Part shown: one piece after another, positions 1-6,883 of the stretch | How positions within the stretch are numbered: the first letter of the stretch is position 1 | Layout: the number at the start of each line of letters is the position of its first letter | Source: a bacterium | Lineage (GTDB): Bacteria; Krumholzibacteriota; Krumholzibacteria; LZORAL124-64-63 | Length of the DNA stretch: 7,643 bases | Reading direction: 5' to 3' | Assembly (NCBI GenBank): GCA_021767885.1 | Contig: JAASSM010000064.1 | Location: forward strand, 1 to 7,643 | The notes under the pieces: generated by a model | What the model saw: the letters and a program-made list of their open reading frames with translations, nothing else | Told to the model about the DNA's origin: nothing | Databases searched by the model: none | Made by a program: the position numbers and the translations under genes

Positions 1-1125
1 GACGTGGCGGAGACCCCCACGTGCGAGGCCGTCCGTGGCGATCTCGTGGTGGCCACCGCCAGCCAGGGCGAGCTGGCGGCGGTCCGCAGCACGGCCATCC
101 CCGCCCCGCGCGGCTGGAACAACAAGGTGGTCTTCCTCATCGAGGAGGGCACCCGCGTCTCGCCCGGCGACACCCTCGCCCTCTTCGACACCGCCCAGCA
201 GCTGCAGCGGGTGGAGGAGCGGCGCACCGCCTACGAGGGTGCCCTGGCGGACCTGGAGAACCAGCGCGCCACCGGGGCCCGGACCCTGGCCGAGAAGGAG
301 GCCCTGCTGCACCGCCAGGAACTGGCCCTGGAGCAGGCGCGGTTGCGGCGCGAGGCGCTGCGCTTCGAGTCGGAGAGCCGCCAGCGCGAGGCCGAGCTGG
401 ATCTCCGCCGCGCGGAGCTGGACGTGGAGGAGGCCCGGCAGGACCTGGCGGCGCAGCGGGACATCAATGCCGCCGAGCTGGCCAAGGCCGAGGCGGAGAT
501 GCGGTCGGAGAAGCTGGACCTCGACCGGGCCGAGGAGGACCTGGCGAGCATGACCGTCACCGCCCCGGACAGCGGCATGGTGGTCTACCGGAAGATCTGG
601 GCCAGCGGCGAGTCGCGGAAGGTGCGCCTGGGCGACCAGGTCTGGCAGGGGCAGCCCATCCTGGAGCTGCCGGATCTGTCGGCCTTCCAGGTCCAGACCT
701 GGGTGCAGGAGGTGGACGTGCACCGCGTCCAGGTGGGGCAGACGGTGCGGGTGACCGTCGACGCGTTGCAGGACCGGCAGCTCACCGGCGAGGTGACGCG
801 CATCGCCCCGCTGGCGCGCCCGGAAGGAGAGGACAAGCTCAAGGTCTTCGACGTGGACGTGCGGCTCGCCGGCGACGTGGCGGGGCTGCTGCCCGGCATG
901 ACGGCCCAGTGCGAGATCGTCCACCAGGAGCTCACCGACGTGGTCCACGTCCCGCTGGAGGCCGTGTTCCGGCGTGGCGAACGCACGGTGGTCTACCCGG
1001 CGTCCGGCGGCGAGCGCGAGGTGGAGCTCGGACCCGCCGGCGAGGATCACGTGGTGGTGGAGTCGGGCGTGACGGCCGGGGAGACCCTGCGGCTGGTGGC
1101 CCCGGACGAGGCGCCGGCATCGTGA
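1..1125 (+). CDS. HlyD/MacA-family periplasmic adaptor (membrane fusion protein), 5'-truncated by the window edge
   Basis: This is the periplasmic adaptor of a tripartite ABC exporter, linking an inner-membrane permease to an outer-membrane channel. Counting from the GTG at nt 4, residues about 25-63 form the first half of a lipoyl domain (G..NKVVFLIEEGTRVSPGD). Residues 64-182 are a long Arg/Glu/Leu-rich helical coiled-coil hairpin. Residues 183-223 complete the lipoyl domain (VTAPDSGMVVY...LGDQVWQGQPILEL). Residues 226-310 form the beta-barrel (VQEVDVHRVQVGQTVRV, LLPGMTAQCEI), followed by a membrane-proximal domain (VPLEAVF). The frame is open to the first base, and the usual N-terminal membrane anchor that precedes this region in MacA-like proteins is absent. 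The real start is therefore almost certainly upstream, and the GTG at nt 4 is internal. The TGA overlaps the GTG start of the permease gene (GTGA), which suggests one operon. The family call is secure; the substrate is unknown. Confidence 0.92.
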   Translation, partial: DVAETPTCEAVRGDLVVATASQGELAAVRSTAIPAPRGWNNKVVFLIEEGTRVSPGDTLALFDTAQQLQRVEERRTAYEGALADLENQRATGARTLAEKEALLHRQELALEQARLRREALRFESESRQREAELDLRRAELDVEEARQDLAAQRDINAAELAKAEAEMRSEKLDLDRAEEDLASMTVTAPDSGMVVYRKIWASGESRKVRLGDQVWQGQPILELPDLSAFQVQTWVQEVDVHRVQVGQTVRVTVDALQDRQLTGEVTRIAPLARPEGEDKLKVFDVDVRLAGDVAGLLPGMTAQCEIVHQELTDVVHVPLEAVFRRGERTVVYPASGGEREVELGPAGEDHVVVESGVTAGETLRLVAPDEAPAS

Positions 1126-2345
1126 GGCTCGCCCTGCAGCAGGGGCTGGCCGGTCTGCGCGACCACCGCCTGCGCACCGTGCTGACGGCGCTGGGGGTGG
1201 TCTTCGGCGTGGCCGCGGTGGTGGCCATGCTCTCGATCAGCGAGGGCGCCCGCCGCGAGGCCCTGGCCCAGTTCGAGTCCCTGGGCGCGGACAACGTGAT
1301 CATCCTGCACCGCGACCCGCCCGCCAGCCACCAGGCCGACGACACCGGCCGTCGCTCCCTCGGCCTCTCCCGCGGCGACGCCGCCGCCCTCGCCGGTCTC
1401 ACGCCGGCCATCCGCGCCGTGGTGCCCATGGCCGTGGCCGAGCGCGAGGTGCGCGGACGCGAGCGCGTGCAGACCACGGTGGTGGGCACCACCGCGGACC
1501 TGCCCCGCGTCCGCCGCGACCGCCTGCTGGCCGGCCGCTTCTTCACGCCCGGAGAGGAGGACGCCCTCGCGCGCGTCTGCGTGGTGGGCGCCGGCCTGGT
1601 GCGAGACCTGTTCGGCATCGACGAGCCGGTGGGCTCGTTCCTCAAGCTGGAGGACCAGTGGTACGAGGTGGTGGGCGTGCTCAGCGGCAGCGCCGCGGCG
1701 GAGGACGACCAGGAGGGCCTGCTGCGCGCCACCGAACGCGACGTCTACATCCCGCTCGGCTGCGCCCTGCTCCGCACCGACCGCAAGGTCTGGGACCGGG
1801 AGCTGGACCGCCTGGTGGTCCAGGTGCGGGACCTGGACCAGCTCGACGCCGTGGCCCACCTGGCCGGTCGGTTGCTCGACCGGCGGCATCATGGCGAACC
1901 GGTCCACGAGGTGGTGGTCCCGCTGGAGCTCATCGAGCGGCGGCAGGCCACGCAGCGCATCTTCTCCCTGGTGATGGGCGCCATCGCGGGCATCTCCCTG
2001 CTGGTCGGCGGCATCGGCATCATGAACATCATGCTCGCCAGCGTGCTCGAGCGCACCCGCGAGATCGGCGTGCGCCTGGCCTGCGGCGCCACCCAGCGCG
2101 ACATCCTGGCCCAGTTCCTGGTGGAGGCCGCCGCGGTCAGCTTCGCCGGCGGCGCCGCCGGCGTGGTCCTCGGCGTGGCCCTGGCCTGGACCATCGCCGC
2201 GGCGGCCGGCTGGACCACCGTGGTCTCCGCCTGGTCCATCATCCTGGCCTTCGGGGTCTCGGCCGCGGTCGGCATCACCTTCGGGTACGTGCCGGCCCGC
2301 CGGGCCGCATCGCTCAACCCCATCGACTGCCTCAGGTACGAATGA
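1122..2345 (+). CDS. MacB/FtsX-type ABC transporter permease (no ATPase domain)
   Basis: Inner-membrane permease of the MacB/LolC/FtsX superfamily, 407 residues from a GTG start. The start is set by the 4-bp overlap with the adaptor gene and by the typical N-terminus RLALQQGLAGLRDHRLRTVLTALG. Predicted layout: TM1 about 19-39; a large periplasmic MacB_PCD-like domain about 40-275; then TM2 (282-305), TM3 (334-360) and TM4 (368-391). The family signature GGIGIMNIMLASVLERTREIG at 296-316 and the C-terminal PARRAASLNPIDCLRYE are intact. Full MacB proteins carry an N-terminal ATPase; here there are no Walker motifs, so a separate ATPase must be used. None lies in the window, and it is likely upstream of the adaptor gene. 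These mechanotransmission-type permeases usually drive periplasmic substrates (macrolides, peptides, lipoproteins, siderophores) into a TolC-like channel. The substrate here is unknown. Confidence 0.93.
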   Translation: MRLALQQGLAGLRDHRLRTVLTALGVVFGVAAVVAMLSISEGARREALAQFESLGADNVIILHRDPPASHQADDTGRRSLGLSRGDAAALAGLTPAIRAVVPMAVAEREVRGRERVQTTVVGTTADLPRVRRDRLLAGRFFTPGEEDALARVCVVGAGLVRDLFGIDEPVGSFLKLEDQWYEVVGVLSGSAAAEDDQEGLLRATERDVYIPLGCALLRTDRKVWDRELDRLVVQVRDLDQLDAVAHLAGRLLDRRHHGEPVHEVVVPLELIERRQATQRIFSLVMGAIAGISLLVGGIGIMNIMLASVLERTREIGVRLACGATQRDILAQFLVEAAAVSFAGGAAGVVLGVALAWTIAAAAGWTTVVSAWSIILAFGVSAAVGITFGYVPARRAASLNPIDCLRYE

Positions 2346-3895
2346 TGAGATCGACCCGCCCGCTTCCCCTCGCCGCCGTGCTCGCGTGCATGCTCGCGAC
2401 CGCGCCTCTCCGCGCTCAGGAGTCTCCGGCGACCCCGGACACCCTGGCGCTGGCTCTCGAGGAGGCCATCGCCCTGGCCCTGGACGAGAGCTTCCAGGCC
2501 CGCACCCTGGCCCTGGACCTGCGCGCCGCCGGCCATGACGTGGACGCCGCTCGCGGCCGCTTCCGCACCCGCGCGGACCTGGACCTGGTGCTCCCGGAGC
2601 TGGAGGAGCGCGTCCAGGGCGTCTCGGTACCCGGCGAGCTGCCCCGGTACGACACCTACGGCCACCAGGAGTTCAGCGCCCAGCTGCGCGTCACCCAGCC
2701 GCTGCCCACCGACGGCGAGGTGAGCCTGCGGGCCCATGCGTACCACCGCGAGGACACCGTCTACGACCCCACCCTCGACGCCGACGCCGAGCAGAGCACC
2801 TTCTTCAACAGCTACGAGGTGGCTCTCAGCCAGCCCCTGCTGCAGCCCAATGGCCTGCGTCTGGGCCTCGAGCGCGCCGAGATCTCCCACCGCCTGGCGC
2901 AGCGCGCCTACGCCCGCGGCCGCCTGGATCTCTCCTACCGCATCACCGCGGCCTTCTACGACCTCTACCGCGCCCAGCAGGAGGTGGTGATCGCCCGGGA
3001 CATCCTCGCGCGCCAGAAGCAGAACCACGACCTCGCCCGGCGCAAGTACGAAGCCGGCCTGATCCCCGAGGTGGAGGCGCTGCAGATGGAGGTGGACCTG
3101 GCCGAGGCGCAGAGCGCGCTGCTGGCCGCCGAGGCGGACCTCGCCCTGGCGGCGGACCGGTTCCGGCTGGAGGTGGGCCTGCCCCTGAGCGTTCCGGTGA
3201 GCGCGCGGTCGGACCTGGCGCCGGTCATGGTGGCGGTGGATCGCGACCAGGCCCTGCGCCACGCCCTGCGCCACCGCACCGAGCTGGCCGACCAGCGCGA
3301 CGCCATCCGCCGCGCCGAGATCACCATCCAGGAGACCGACGCGCGCGACGATCTCCGCGGCGAGCTCACCGCCTTCTACAACCTCACCGGCGTCAGCGAC
3401 GGCACCCTGGACGACCCCTCCCTGGGCGATCTGCTGGACAGCAGCTGGGATGATCTGCGCCGCCGACCCGGCAACCGGGGCGTGCGCTTCAGCCTCAGCG
3501 TGCCGATCTGGGATGCCGGGGTCAACGGGGCCGAGGTGGCGGCGGCGGAGGTGGCGCTGCGGCGCCGTGAGCTCGAGCAGGAGAACCTGCAGCGGCAGAT
3601 CGTGCGGGAGGTGCAGGCGGCCCTGGCCAGCCTGGACGGCGCCGCCCGCCGCATCGAGGTCCTCGAGCGCAGTCTGGCCGTGGCCGAGCGCAGCTTCTCC
3701 ATCAGCCAGCAGCGCTTCGAGGCCGGCGACATCACCAGCCAGGACCTGGCCAGCGATCGCGAGCGCCTGGTGCAGGCGCGGCGCTCGCTTCTCGATGCCA
3801 TCGTGGCCTACCGGCTGGCGGTGGCGGACCTGCGACGGCAGACGCTCTACGACTTCGCGGTGGGTCGCAGCCTGGTGACCAGCGAGGAGGGTTGA
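2342..3895 (+). CDS. TolC-like outer membrane efflux protein (OEP family)
   Basis: Outer-membrane factor of the tripartite exporter, 517 residues, the normal size for the family. Residues 1-26 look like a Sec signal peptide (basic MMRSTR, hydrophobic LAAVLACMLATAPL, probable cleavage after LRA). The Cys at 16 is in a poor lipobox, so lipoprotein processing is unlikely. Two OEP repeats follow, about 35-280 and 305-500. Each has long amphipathic helices (ALEEAIALALDES; ITAAFYDLYRAQQEVVIARD; QRFEAGDITSQDLASDRERL) and membrane-strand segments with aromatic residues (FSAQLRVTQPL; VRFSLSVPIWDAG). The first ATG overlaps the permease stop (ATGA). A second ATG follows at once (nt 2345), so the start is uncertain by one codon; either implies translational coupling. 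Only a weak AGG lies upstream. This is the last gene of the export operon and converges on the histidine kinase gene. Confidence 0.93.
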   Translation: MMRSTRPLPLAAVLACMLATAPLRAQESPATPDTLALALEEAIALALDESFQARTLALDLRAAGHDVDAARGRFRTRADLDLVLPELEERVQGVSVPGELPRYDTYGHQEFSAQLRVTQPLPTDGEVSLRAHAYHREDTVYDPTLDADAEQSTFFNSYEVALSQPLLQPNGLRLGLERAEISHRLAQRAYARGRLDLSYRITAAFYDLYRAQQEVVIARDILARQKQNHDLARRKYEAGLIPEVEALQMEVDLAEAQSALLAAEADLALAADRFRLEVGLPLSVPVSARSDLAPVMVAVDRDQALRHALRHRTELADQRDAIRRAEITIQETDARDDLRGELTAFYNLTGVSDGTLDDPSLGDLLDSSWDDLRRRPGNRGVRFSLSVPIWDAGVNGAEVAAAEVALRRRELEQENLQRQIVREVQAALASLDGAARRIEVLERSLAVAERSFSISQQRFEAGDITSQDLASDRERLVQARRSLLDAIVAYRLAVADLRRQTLYDFAVGRSLVTSEEG

Positions 3896-3909
3896 GGGGC
3901 GGACCTTGC

Positions 3910-3925
3910 GCGATCCCGGGGTCGC
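3910..3925. terminator. Near-palindromic hairpin between convergent genes (possible weak bidirectional terminator)
   Basis: The 29-bp gap between the TolC-like stop and the kinase stop contains GCGATCCCGGGGTCGC. It can pair as a 6-bp stem (one G-T wobble) around CCGG. No T-run follows on either strand, so an intrinsic terminator is not proven. Position between two converging genes is the main argument. Confidence 0.3.
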
Positions 3926-6225
3926 TAGACCGCCACGCGCCGGCGATTGTGGTGCTGCACGGCCCGGGAGAGCTGCCCCATCTGGTCGGGCTTGGCCAGG
4001 AAGCCGGCGGCGCCGGCGCGCCGGAGCTCCTCCACGGCCTCGTTCTGGCTGAAGCCGGAGGCGATGATCACGGGCAGGTCGCTGGTGATCGCACGCAGGC
4101 GGGCGAAGGTCTCGGCGCCTCCGAGCCGGGGCATGACGAGGTCGAGGATCACCAGATCGATCCCGTCGGCCTGTTCCCGCACGACCGCCTCGGCGGCCAG
4201 GCCGTCGGCGCAGAGGATGGTCTCGTAGCCGAGGCGCCGGAGAGCCTGGTCGAGCAGGTCGCGGACGGCGTCCTCGTCCTCGACCACCAGGATCCGCCCG
4301 GCGCCCCGGATCAACGGTGCGGGCGGGTCGTCCGGGGTCACGATCGGCCGGTCGGACGTCGGCAGGCGGACGCTGAAGGTCGACCCCGCCCCCGGCTCGC
4401 TGGACACGTCGATCGCGCCCCCGTGGTTGGCCACGCAGCCGTAGACTCCGGCCAGGCCCAGTCCGGTGCCGCGGCCAGGACCCTTGGTGGTGAAGAACGG
4501 CTCGAAGATGCGTTGCCTGACCTCCGGGGTGATGCCGGTGCCGGTGTCGGTGACGGCGATCTCCAGATCGTTCTCGGCAGCGGCGGGTGGGGCGGTGGCC
4601 GTGGGATCACGCTGGGCCGGGAGGTTGCGAGTGGCGAAGGTGAGCGTACCACCCTCGGGCATGGCGTCGCGGGCGTTCAGTCCGAGGTTCAGCAGGGCGC
4701 TCTGCAGCTGGGTGGGGTCTCCGGTCACCACCGGTGCGGTCGCGGCCAGATCCGATCGCAGCGCGATGCGCTTGTCGACGCTGCACTCGAGCAGGGCGAG
4801 CACCTCGCGGATCACCTCGTGCATGTCCACCGCGGCGTCCTGGAACTTGCCCTTGCGCGAGAATGCGAGGAGCTGGCCCGTGAGTTCGGCGGCCCGGCCG
4901 GAGGCCCGGATGATCGCCGCGGCCCATCCCGCCTCCTCGCTCTCGGGTGCGGCCTCCTCGTACAGGAACTGGGCGTTGCCCAGGATGCTCGTCAGCAGGT
5001 TGTTGAAGTCATGGGCCACCCCGCCGGCGAGCTGGCCAATGGCCTCGAGCTTCTGCGCCTGGAAGAGCTGCTGGCGCAGGCGCGCCGCCTCGGTGACGTC
5101 GCGCCCCTCGGCCACGAGTCGAACCACCTGACCGTCGGCATCCAGGATCGGCGACAGCGAGAAGTCGACCTCGATCACCTCCCCGTCGCGCCCGGTATGC
5201 TGCGCGTGGCTGACCACCGGCACCGCGCGCTCGCGGCAACTGGCGATGGCCTCGCGGATCAGGCGGCGCGTATCCGCCGAGCCGGTCCACCAGGGCGTCT
5301 CCCAGAAGGGCTTGCCGATGACGTCCCGTGGATGCGCGCCCACGAAGTCGAGCGCCGTCCGGTTGACCAGCAGGACCTCGCCATCGGGGGCGAGCATGCC
5401 GATGAACTGGACGGTGTGATCGAGGATGGCCCGTAGCGTCTGCTCGCGTTCGCGCCTGTCGCCCTCGGCCGCCAGGCGCAGGCGCTCCCGGCGGACCGCG
5501 TGCCCGATCATGAAGATCGACAGGGCGACGATCGCCGTCAGGATGATCACGCTCAGCCGCGTCAGGGACCGCGTCATCGCATCGACTCGCGCCTCGACGT
5601 CGTCCAGGTAGACGCCGGTCCCGACGATCCAGCCCCAGGGTGCGAAGAGCTTGACGTAGGAGACCTTGTCCTCGTCCGTGCCGGCACGGTCCTGGCGCGG
5701 CCAGCGGTAGTGGACGTAACCTCCCTGATCGGCGGAGGCGACCACGTCGCGGAAGGCCAGCAACAGGGGGCGCCCCTCGACGTCGGAGATCTCCATGAGG
5801 CTGGAGCCCTCCACCGCCTCGATGTACGGGTGCATGATCACCCTGGGCTCGAGGTCGTTCACCCAGAGGTACTCCTGGCCGGATGCGCCGTAACGGATGG
5901 TCCGCACCAGGGCGAGGGCCTGCTCCTGTGCCTGCTCGCGATCCAGCCGGCCCGCGGCCACCTCGTGCTCGAGGCTGGCCAGGAGCGAGACCACGGCCTC
6001 GGCCACGCTGCGCGCAGTCTCCTGCTGGGTGGAGCGCAGGTGGCGTTCGAAGGCGGGCATGGCGATCAGGAAGACCGTGGACAGGAAGAGCCCGATGGTC
6101 AGGATCGCGGGGACGGCCGTCTGCAGGATGGGGCCGCGCCAGGTGGCGCGGACCGACGCGGAACGTCCGGAGGAGAACATGCCGGCGTCGGCGCTGGGGG
6201 CGCGGATCGTGGTCGGCGAAGGCAT
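3925..6225 (-). CDS. Membrane sensor hybrid histidine kinase (Cache-PAS-HisKA-HATPase-REC)
   Basis: Two-component sensor, 766 residues from the ATG at 6225. Order: TM1 about 33-56; periplasmic single Cache domain about 60-215, with the sCache_2-like signatures EYLWVNDLEPRVIMHPY and YVKLFAPWGWIVGTGVY; TM2 about 223-243; short linker; PAS about 262-378; HisKA with the H-box GGVAHDFNNLL (phosphoacceptor H405); and HATPase with N-box NLGLNARDAM, G1 DTGTGI, F-box IFEPFFTTK and G2 GRGTGLGL. A C-terminal receiver (about 643-755) has acidic residues E649/D650, phosphoacceptor D695 in LVILDLVMP, S723 and K745. All catalytic residues are present. Related single Cache domains bind small carboxylates, but no ligand can be assigned here. 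It is an orphan: no separate response regulator lies in the window. The frame stays open upstream, but the longer N-terminus is low-complexity and not kinase-like, so I chose 6225. The alternative ATG at 6180 lacks an SD. Confidence 0.94.
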   Translation of the reverse strand: MPSPTTIRAPSADAGMFSSGRSASVRATWRGPILQTAVPAILTIGLFLSTVFLIAMPAFERHLRSTQQETARSVAEAVVSLLASLEHEVAAGRLDREQAQEQALALVRTIRYGASGQEYLWVNDLEPRVIMHPYIEAVEGSSLMEISDVEGRPLLLAFRDVVASADQGGYVHYRWPRQDRAGTDEDKVSYVKLFAPWGWIVGTGVYLDDVEARVDAMTRSLTRLSVIILTAIVALSIFMIGHAVRRERLRLAAEGDRREREQTLRAILDHTVQFIGMLAPDGEVLLVNRTALDFVGAHPRDVIGKPFWETPWWTGSADTRRLIREAIASCRERAVPVVSHAQHTGRDGEVIEVDFSLSPILDADGQVVRLVAEGRDVTEAARLRQQLFQAQKLEAIGQLAGGVAHDFNNLLTSILGNAQFLYEEAAPESEEAGWAAAIIRASGRAAELTGQLLAFSRKGKFQDAAVDMHEVIREVLALLECSVDKRIALRSDLAATAPVVTGDPTQLQSALLNLGLNARDAMPEGGTLTFATRNLPAQRDPTATAPPAAAENDLEIAVTDTGTGITPEVRQRIFEPFFTTKGPGRGTGLGLAGVYGCVANHGGAIDVSSEPGAGSTFSVRLPTSDRPIVTPDDPPAPLIRGAGRILVVEDEDAVRDLLDQALRRLGYETILCADGLAAEAVVREQADGIDLVILDLVMPRLGGAETFARLRAITSDLPVIIASGFSQNEAVEELRRAGAAGFLAKPDQMGQLSRAVQHHNRRRVAV

Positions 6226-6236
6226 CGCGAGGACAT

Positions 6237-6240
6237 CTCC
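6237..6240 (-). promoter_or_regulatory. Ribosome binding site (GGAG) for the histidine kinase gene
   Basis: On the minus strand CCGGAG lies 11 nt before the ATG at 6225. The spacing is longer than ideal, but it is the only purine-rich site near a start that precedes TM1. It favours 6225 over the in-frame ATG at 6180, which has only CG-rich sequence upstream. Confidence 0.45.
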
Positions 6241-6312
6241 GGGGCGAAGAACAGCAGCGGCGACGAGATCATACCCGGCCTGCGGGCATTCATCGGCCAC
6301 TGGACGGGCGGC

Positions 6313-6326
6313 TTGACCTCCGTCAA
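6313..6326. promoter_or_regulatory. FNR/Dnr-like operator palindrome
   Basis: TTGACCTCCGTCAA is a perfect dyad (8 bp per arm when counted as CTTGAC with a 4-nt centre plus flanks that stop pairing at 6311/6328). It matches the TTGA-N6-TCAA architecture of FNR/Anr/Dnr-type regulators, whose classical consensus is TTGAT-N4-ATCAA. Its centre (6319.5) would put a class II (-41.5) transcription start near 6361. That leaves about 34 nt to the ATG at 6395, and the expected -10 position (6349-6354, GATCCT) keeps the key A2 and T6. The kinase start is about 94 bp away on the other side, so it could also be a target. The regulator itself is not in the window. Function is inferred. Confidence 0.55.
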
Positions 6327-6382
6327 GGCGCCACGGTGGACCGATGGCGATCCTGGGGGGTGTCCGCGACCTGTTCCGCGCC

Positions 6383-6388
6383 GGAGGA
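6383..6388 (+). promoter_or_regulatory. Ribosome binding site (GGAGGA) of the small membrane protein gene
   Basis: A near-consensus SD sits 6 nt before the ATG at 6395. It decides that start over the upstream in-frame ATG at 6344, which would add a non-hydrophobic, less plausible N-terminus and would overlap the proposed promoter. Confidence 0.75.
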
Positions 6389-6394
6389 TCCACC

Positions 6395-6727
6395 ATGACC
6401 GCCCTGTTGCTGACCCCCACCGTCCTGAGCCTGGTCCTGCTCGCGGCCCACTTCGGCCGTGCTGGCCAGCCATGGCTACTGGTCCTGAGCCTGGTGCTCG
6501 CGCTGCTGGTGCTGGTGCCACGGCGCTGGGCGGCCTGGCTGTTGCAGACCGCTCTCCTCCTCGGTGCGGCGGAGTGGCTCCGCACCACGCTGGTGATCGC
6601 CATGACCCGGCAGGCCATGGGCGTGCCGACGACGCGCCTGGTCGTGATCCTCGGCACGGTGGCGCTCACCGCCCTGGCCGCCGCCGCCCTCTACCGCACG
6701 CCGCGTCTGCGGCGGCGATTCCAGTAG
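6395..6727 (+). CDS. Small four-TM integral membrane protein, function unknown
   Basis: A 110-residue, strongly hydrophobic protein. Predicted membrane segments are about 3-20 (ALLLTPTVLSLVLLAAHF), 26-42 (PWLLVLSLVLALLVLVP), 46-70 (AAWLLQTALLLGAAEWLRTTLVIAM) and 81-100 (RLVVILGTVALTALAAAALY). It ends in a very basic tail (RTPRLRRRFQ), which suggests a cytoplasmic C-terminus. A charged motif, GAAEWLRT, interrupts TM3 and is followed by a loop, TRQAMGVPTTR. The pattern reminds me of uncharacterised small membrane proteins common in Proteobacteria, but I know no assigned function. It is preceded by a strong SD and, about 70 nt upstream, an FNR-like palindrome, which suggests oxygen- or NO-linked expression. 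It is divergent from the sensor kinase. Confidence 0.8.
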   Translation: MTALLLTPTVLSLVLLAAHFGRAGQPWLLVLSLVLALLVLVPRRWAAWLLQTALLLGAAEWLRTTLVIAMTRQAMGVPTTRLVVILGTVALTALAAAALYRTPRLRRRFQ

Positions 6728-6731
6728 CATG

Positions 6732-6746
6732 GCGAGACCGTCTCGC
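6732..6746 (+). terminator. Short hairpin just after the small membrane protein gene
   Basis: GCGAGA-CCG-TCTCGC forms a perfect 6-bp stem with a 3-nt loop, 4 nt after the TAG stop. No T-run follows (AACCGG), so it may be a weak terminator or an mRNA 3'-end stabiliser. Confidence 0.35.
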
Positions 6747-6779
6747 AACCGGCTCCGGCAACCCCGTGCGGCGCAGTCC

Positions 6780-6862
6780 GGCCGCTGGCGGCCTCTCCGG
6801 CTCCCGTGTTGCGTGTGCATGGGACCCCGCTTCATGGGATCCCACCAGGGCCGGAAACGGCC
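6780..6862 (+). other. Structured 5' leader of the Rho_N-like gene
   Basis: The 156-bp gap before the gene at 6884 holds several possible RNA structures. GGCCGC-TG-GCGGCC (6780-6793) is a perfect dyad with a very tight 2-nt turn. A direct repeat, CATGGGA(T)CCC, occurs at 6818-6827 and 6833-6843, the second copy inside the palindrome TGGGATCCCA (6835-6844). GGCCG-GAAA-CGGCC (6849-6862) is a hairpin with a GNRA tetraloop, 8 nt before the SD. It matches no riboswitch class I know. No separate gene is supported in this gap. Confidence 0.4.
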
Positions 6863-6870
6863 GAGCCGCA

Positions 6871-6876
6871 GGGAGG
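6871..6876 (+). promoter_or_regulatory. Ribosome binding site (GGGAGG) of the Rho_N-like gene
   Basis: The SD lies 7 nt before the ATG at 6884. It rejects the longer in-frame start further upstream, whose extra residues (rich in Pro/Gly) come from the leader with its hairpins. Confidence 0.7.
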
Positions 6877-6883
6877 CTGCATC

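Larger units (their letters stand above)
6226..6394. promoter_or_regulatory. Divergent intergenic region between the kinase and the small membrane protein gene
   Basis: These 169 bp must carry the promoters of both divergent genes. The only strong signal is the TTGA-N6-TCAA palindrome at 6313-6326. No convincing sigma-70 -35/-10 pair is visible on either strand. No other gene is supported here, because the frames that run through it are extensions of neighbouring ORFs. Confidence 0.5.

Noticed and set aside
16..40. Possible Cys lipidation site in the adaptor (Cys near the visible N-terminus)
   Set aside because: The Cys sits in ETPTCEAV, without a hydrophobic signal or lipobox. The true N-terminus is outside the window.
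21..1121. Upstream in-frame extension of the permease through the adaptor gene
   Set aside because: The translation is Arg/Gly/Pro-rich shadow sequence of the adaptor. The GTG overlap start at 1122 gives the standard permease N-terminus.
1889..3274. Long minus-strand open frame (461 codons) antisense to the permease and TolC-like genes
   Set aside because: Its translation is low-complexity (Val/Gly/Gln/Arg-rich) with no recognisable domain. It is the mirror of GC-rich codon bias in two clearly real genes.
3892..5436. Plus-strand open frame (514 codons) antisense to the histidine kinase
   Set aside because: The product lacks domains and is rich in Gly/Asp/Glu/His in the pattern typical of antisense shadows. 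The opposite strand encodes a kinase with all catalytic motifs.
6226..6669. N-terminal extension of the kinase frame to an upstream ATG at 6669
   Set aside because: The added 148 residues are compositionally odd, would be antisense to the small membrane protein gene, and lack kinase-family features. The ATG at 6225 directly precedes TM1 and has an SD.
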